Below, piece by piece: positions 63,662 through 64,000 of a stretch of 64,000 bases of DNA. Under the pieces are notes generated by a model that saw only the letters and a list, made by a program, of their open reading frames with translations, did no database searches and had not been told where the DNA came from. Every line of letters starts with the position of its first letter. Position 1 is the first letter of the stretch. Source of the stretch: Geomicrobium sp. JCM 19039 (lineage in GTDB: Bacteria; Bacillota; Bacilli; Bacillales; Marinococcaceae). Both the position numbers and the translations under genes were made by a program. Location of the stretch: contig NZ_BAXB01000008.1 in the NCBI RefSeq assembly GCF_000698145.1, forward strand, positions 97,119 through 161,118, written 5' to 3'.

Positions 63662-64000
63662 CTATATAAGTTGAACGAAAGAAATGCACTGAACCCTATG
63701 ACTGAGAACGGTCTTTACGGGCAAACGTCTACCTATTGTTTGTTGAAGTGCATCTCGTTCCACTTAGAAAACTTCGTTGCCGGTCGTTGTTCGTCACTGC
63801 AAGGGTTGCGGTCAACACAGGAAACGTTTGCCGAAGGGTAAAAAGACGTGACCATTGGTCACCACCTGGCACCAGCATGTGATGACCTCTTACTTATGTG
63901 ACAATCCAGCCCTCAAAATAGGCACTTTCGGTTCTCAACGGTCACAAATATCGCGATTTGTGACCGTTGACTGCGTTTATGTGCGAATCCACGTTTAAAA
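63662..64000 (+). repeat. Interspersed MITE-like element, copy E (cut by window end)
   Basis: Starts with an intact terminal repeat CTATATAAGTTGAACGAAAG and follows copy D closely: GTCTTTACGGGCAAACG, GTTCGTCACTGCAAGGGTTG, CGTTTGCCGAAGGG, CACCTGGCACCAGCATGTGA and GGCACTTTCGG. The palindrome is perfect here: CAACGGTCACAAAT and its complement around ATCGCG (about 63938-63971). The right half lies beyond the window. Confidence 0.85.

Noticed and set aside
1..64000. CRISPR array, rRNA operon or tRNA genes
   Set aside because: No regularly spaced short repeats, no rRNA-like blocks, and no cloverleaf other than the tmRNA tRNA-like domain were recognised.

Overview
The window looks like chromosomal DNA from a low-to-moderate GC, aerobic, probably salt- or alkali-tolerant member of the Bacillaceae. 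The evidence is Bacillus-type Shine-Dalgarno sequences, TTG/GTG starts, strong intrinsic terminators, a Firmicute tmRNA, a cre-like box, FusB/FusC, DbpA, ArsR-ArsI-ArsB-ArsC and CadC-CadA homologues, and unusually acidic exported proteins (binding protein, alkaline phosphatase, lipoproteins). The species is not identified.

Layout. 1-5.5 kb: a GntR regulator divergent from a DapA-family lyase, a broken dicarboxylate symporter and a DNA photolyase. 5.6-16.6 kb: a cytochrome c lipoprotein, a peptide/glutathione-type binding protein, an aldo/keto reductase, a kinase-like protein, a sugar isomerase-like/Gfo-Idh-MocA pair, an alkaline phosphatase and a FusB-type EF-G-binding protein. 16.7-23.3 kb: an amino-acid permease, a GC-rich structured block, an acidic lipoprotein, a CDF transporter behind a TetR-type operator, and a long UbiD decarboxylase. 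23.4-28.1 kb: ssrA (tmRNA), then a decayed phage island (tail protein, XhlA-like holin helper) between two nearly identical 186-bp direct repeats, with a transposase stub against one of them. 28-43 kb: small accessory genes (acetyltransferases, racemase, MerR+MFS, MepB, two XRE/membrane-protein pairs), dbpA, TetR and SDR. 42-51 kb: metal and metalloid defence, with SCO/YtkA/CzcO/CadA/CadC on the minus strand and an arsR-arsI-arsR2-arsB-arsC operon on the plus strand. 51-64 kb: small membrane proteins, a paired SMR exporter with a divergent LysR, and two MFS/SDR sets, one under a MerR regulator with twin 19-bp-spacer promoters.

Two patterns stand out. First, a non-coding interspersed element of about 520-720 bp recurs at least six times in both orientations (1541, 13370, 18322, 51325, 56283 and 63662). 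It has terminal inverted repeats of the form CTATATAAGTTGAAC and an internal palindrome that keeps its pairing through compensatory changes between copies. It resembles a structured MITE, and I do not recognise it as a named family. Second, about 18 genes are broken by frameshifts, internal deletions or in-frame TAA codons. The single-base shifts may include sequencing errors, but the nonsense codons and deletions point to real decay.
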